Shown here one piece after another: positions 61,438-64,000 of a stretch of DNA of 64,000 nucleotides (positions within the stretch are counted from its first letter, which is position 1; each line of letters begins with the position of its first letter). This DNA comes from an uncultured Opitutales bacterium (lineage in GTDB: Bacteria > Verrucomicrobiota > Verrucomicrobiia > Opitutales > UBA2995), in contig CALJGU010000030.1 in the NCBI GenBank assembly GCA_938075565.1, positions 1 through 64,000 on the forward strand. The letters are read 5' to 3'. The position numbers and the translations under genes are program-made. Below the pieces are notes generated by a model. The model saw nothing but the letters and a program-made list of their open reading frames with translations, was not told the origin of the DNA and searched no databases.

Positions 61438-62598
61438 ATGGAAAACGAAGTACGACTAGGAATCATTGGATTGGGAAATATGGGTCAGTTTTATGCCCGT
61501 GCTATTTTGGATGGGGAAGTCCCCGGATTGAAGCTGACGGCTGTGTGCGATATGGATAAAGACCGGGTATCAGCTTTTGAAGGTGTCGAGCCATTCACTG
61601 ATACTGATGAACTTTTAAAATCCGGGGTCGTCGACGCGGTTCATATCGCAACCCCCCACTACTTTCATACGACCTTGGGTATTGCTGCTCTTGAGGCAGG
61701 CTTGCATGTGCTCGTTGACAAACCTGTGTCGGTTCACAAGGCCGACTGTGAACGTTTGAATGCCGCCCACACCAACAAAGATCTCGTTTTCTGTGGTATG
61801 TTTAACCAGCGGACAGATCCGCATTACTTGAAACTCAAGAGCCTCATCGATAATGGTGAGCTCGGAGAGATTCGCCGCATCCAATGGACCGTTACAGATT
61901 GGTTTCGCACTGAAGCTTATTATGGATCTGGTGCCTGGCGCGCTACCTGGAAAGGGGAGGGCGGCGGCGTGCTGCTTAACCAGTGTCCTCATCAGCTGGA
62001 TCTCTGGCAGTGGCTCTTTGGTATGCCGGCTGAAATTTATTCTCAATGTGACTTGGGTCGCTTTCACGACATCGAAGTCGAGGATGCTGTTACCGCTCTC
62101 ATGCGATACGACAATGGTACCACCGGAGTATTTATTTCCACCACAGGTGAGTCTCCTGGAGTGAACCGTCTGGAAATCGCCTGCGAACGTGGATTGGTGC
62201 TTTTGGAAGATAACGAGATTCGCTGGACCCGCAATGAGGTCGAATCCTCGGTCTTTTCCCAAGAAAGCGACCAAGGCTTTGCTAAACCCGATTCTTGGAA
62301 TGTTGAAATCCCTGTGGACGGAAACGGTGAGCAGCATATGGGAGTCTTCAAAAATTTCACCCAAGCCATTCTCAAGGGAGAAGATCTATTCTGCCCTGCG
62401 GAAGATGGCATTCACTCCGTCGAGTTAGCCAACGCCATTCTTTACTCTGGCCTGAAGCACGAACCTATTAAACTTCCGCTAGATAGTGCCGAGTATGAAG
62501 CCTGCCTCAATAAATTGATCGAGGAATCTACCCATGTGAAGAAAGTAGTGGAGACCAAGGTTGAGACGAACATGAGCGCTTCTTTTCAGAAGAAGTAG
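61438..62598 (+). CDS. Gfo/Idh/MocA family oxidoreductase
   Basis: LGIIGLGNMGQFYARAIL, IATPHYFHTTLGIAALEAGLHVLVDKPVSVHKADCERL, GGGVLLNQCPHQLDLWQWLFG. Confidence 0.93.
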   Translation: MENEVRLGIIGLGNMGQFYARAILDGEVPGLKLTAVCDMDKDRVSAFEGVEPFTDTDELLKSGVVDAVHIATPHYFHTTLGIAALEAGLHVLVDKPVSVHKADCERLNAAHTNKDLVFCGMFNQRTDPHYLKLKSLIDNGELGEIRRIQWTVTDWFRTEAYYGSGAWRATWKGEGGGVLLNQCPHQLDLWQWLFGMPAEIYSQCDLGRFHDIEVEDAVTALMRYDNGTTGVFISTTGESPGVNRLEIACERGLVLLEDNEIRWTRNEVESSVFSQESDQGFAKPDSWNVEIPVDGNGEQHMGVFKNFTQAILKGEDLFCPAEDGIHSVELANAILYSGLKHEPIKLPLDSAEYEACLNKLIEESTHVKKVVETKVETNMSASFQKK

Positions 62599-62649
62599 GG
62601 GAGATCGTCGAGCCCCAGCCATTTCTTGCGCGCTATGAGTACAAAAAAA

Positions 62650-62724
<75 letters not shown>

Positions 62725-62921
62725 GCATTACAAAGAACGGGTGAGATTTGGATTTTGGATCTAAATGTCAACCTTTGCTTCTGACATCTTTGAAAAAAGT
62801 TTAGGACCCCTCTATTTTTTTCGATCTTTTAGTTGATTTCTAAAAGCCAACTGGTACTGTCACTCGCTTTTTCCTTAGTCCCGGTCTGTCTAAAACGCCG
62901 GATATCAAGATTTTCAAAACC

Positions 62922-63578
62922 ATGTCAGAACTAAGTATTTCAGTCGACGCTCGCGAGGATGTAGGCCGCGGGGCAAACCGCCGCCTCCGCACCACCGGAA
63001 GATTCCCGGGCGTAATCTATAGCAAAGGCGAATCGCGCTCCGTATCTCTTGATAGCAAAGAGTTTGCGAAACTCCAGAAAGACCTGTTGGGGATTACTCC
63101 ACTGGTGACACTTATGGAAGGCAAAGAGGAAGTGATGGCTCTAGTCCAGGAGGTTCAGCGCCATCCGATTAAGGATTATTATATCCATGTGGACTTTCAT
63201 GAAGTCACCCGTGGAGAGGAGATTACTGCTCAAGCCTCATTGCACTACCTCGGTGAGCCTATTGGCGTGAAAAATGATGGCGGAACGCTCGAAACGCAGC
63301 TTCACGAGGTCGAAGTTCGTTCTCGTCCGAGAGATATTCCTAATTTTATCGAAGTGGATGTGTCCGGCCTTAACGTTGGCGACTCCCTTCATGTGAGTGA
63401 TCTCCCTGTCATTGAGGGAGTAACTTTTGTTACGCACGGAGACACGCTGATTGTAAGTGTGGGCGGTGCGATGCGCGAAGAAGAACCAGAAGTCGAAGTT
63501 TCAGAAGCTGCGGTAGAAGGAGATTCTGATGCTCAAGAAAAAACTGATGAAGGTATTTCCGGAGATGGGGAGTCCTAA
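62922..63578 (+). CDS. rplY: 50S ribosomal protein L25/general stress protein Ctc
   Basis: REDVGRGANRRLRTTGRFPGVIYSKGE; HVDFHEVTRGEEITAQ; acidic C-terminus. Confidence 0.93.
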   Translation: MSELSISVDAREDVGRGANRRLRTTGRFPGVIYSKGESRSVSLDSKEFAKLQKDLLGITPLVTLMEGKEEVMALVQEVQRHPIKDYYIHVDFHEVTRGEEITAQASLHYLGEPIGVKNDGGTLETQLHEVEVRSRPRDIPNFIEVDVSGLNVGDSLHVSDLPVIEGVTFVTHGDTLIVSVGGAMREEEPEVEVSEAAVEGDSDAQEKTDEGISGDGES

Positions 63579-63606
63579 TCGGTTTTTTTAATCCTGTTCT
63601 TTGAAA

Positions 63607-64000
63607 ATGTCTGTCTCCGTAATTGCCGGTCTCGGCAATCCGGGGAAATCCTACCAGGACACCCGCCACAATGTGGGTTTCCAGGTTGTCGATGCCTATG
63701 TTGAGAAGTTGGGCGGATCCTGGAAAGAGGAAGCCAAGTTTCTCGGTACTATATATACTTGGAAGCGAGGGCCCCGAAAGGTGCATTTTATCAAACCTCA
63801 GACTTTTATGAATCTGAGTGGAGATGCGCTCTCCAAGCTATTGAACTATTTTAAGATTCCTCTTGAGGAACTTGCTGTCGTCTACGATGACATCAATCTT
63901 GATCTGGGCCGCTTGAAAATTAATCAGGATGGTGGTGCTGGAGGGCACAACGGTATTGAGGATCTTTTCAACAAACTGGGCCGCCGGTTCATCCGTTTTC
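63607..64000 (+). CDS. pth: Peptidyl-tRNA hydrolase, truncated at window edge
   Basis: VIAGLGNPGKSYQDTRHNVGFQVVDAY, KPQTFMNLSGDAL, VVYDDINLDLGRLKINQDGGAGGHNGI. Confidence 0.95.
   Translation, partial: MSVSVIAGLGNPGKSYQDTRHNVGFQVVDAYVEKLGGSWKEEAKFLGTIYTWKRGPRKVHFIKPQTFMNLSGDALSKLLNYFKIPLEELAVVYDDINLDLGRLKINQDGGAGGHNGIEDLFNKLGRRFIRF

Noticed and set aside
61615-62364. 249-aa minus-strand ORF opposite the Gfo/Idh/MocA gene
   Set aside because: The plus-strand frame is a clear oxidoreductase; the antisense translation has no domain features

Overview
The window looks like a bacterial chromosomal segment, probably Verrucomicrobiota/Opitutia-like (inferred from protein flavour and gene content, not tested). 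It is mostly dense housekeeping sequence. It also holds three envelope/secretion loci: (i) a 5'-truncated PilN/PilO/PilP/secretin cluster (1-3530); (ii) a near-complete type II secretion operon, gspG-H-I-J-K-L-M-D-(C-like)-E-F (44.4-55.3 kb); (iii) a CheY-like regulator next to a second GspE/PilB-type ATPase (56.8-59.1 kb) whose reading frame is broken by an in-frame TAA. Other recognised genes include recF, ruvC, dnaE, rpsU, mutY, tandem rnhC-rnhB, glpD, pdxJ, acpS, nnrD/E, nrdR, metY, secA, lnt, pntAA/AB/B, three Gfo/Idh/MocA oxidoreductases, tRNA-Asn, rplY and a truncated pth. The most unusual observations are: a 442-bp cassette with 26-bp near-perfect terminal inverted repeats (25/26) that wraps a nonsense-interrupted GxxExxY ORF; an HtrA-like PDZ protein that appears to have lost all three catalytic triad residues, sitting behind an ECF sigma factor and a single-TM protein; a dprA with two frameshifts plus an in-frame stop, in the same window as the interrupted pilus/secretion ATPase; and two abutting perfect 10-bp palindromes in a divergent oxidoreductase promoter region. 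All assignments come from reading the sequence by eye. No database search or alignment was run.
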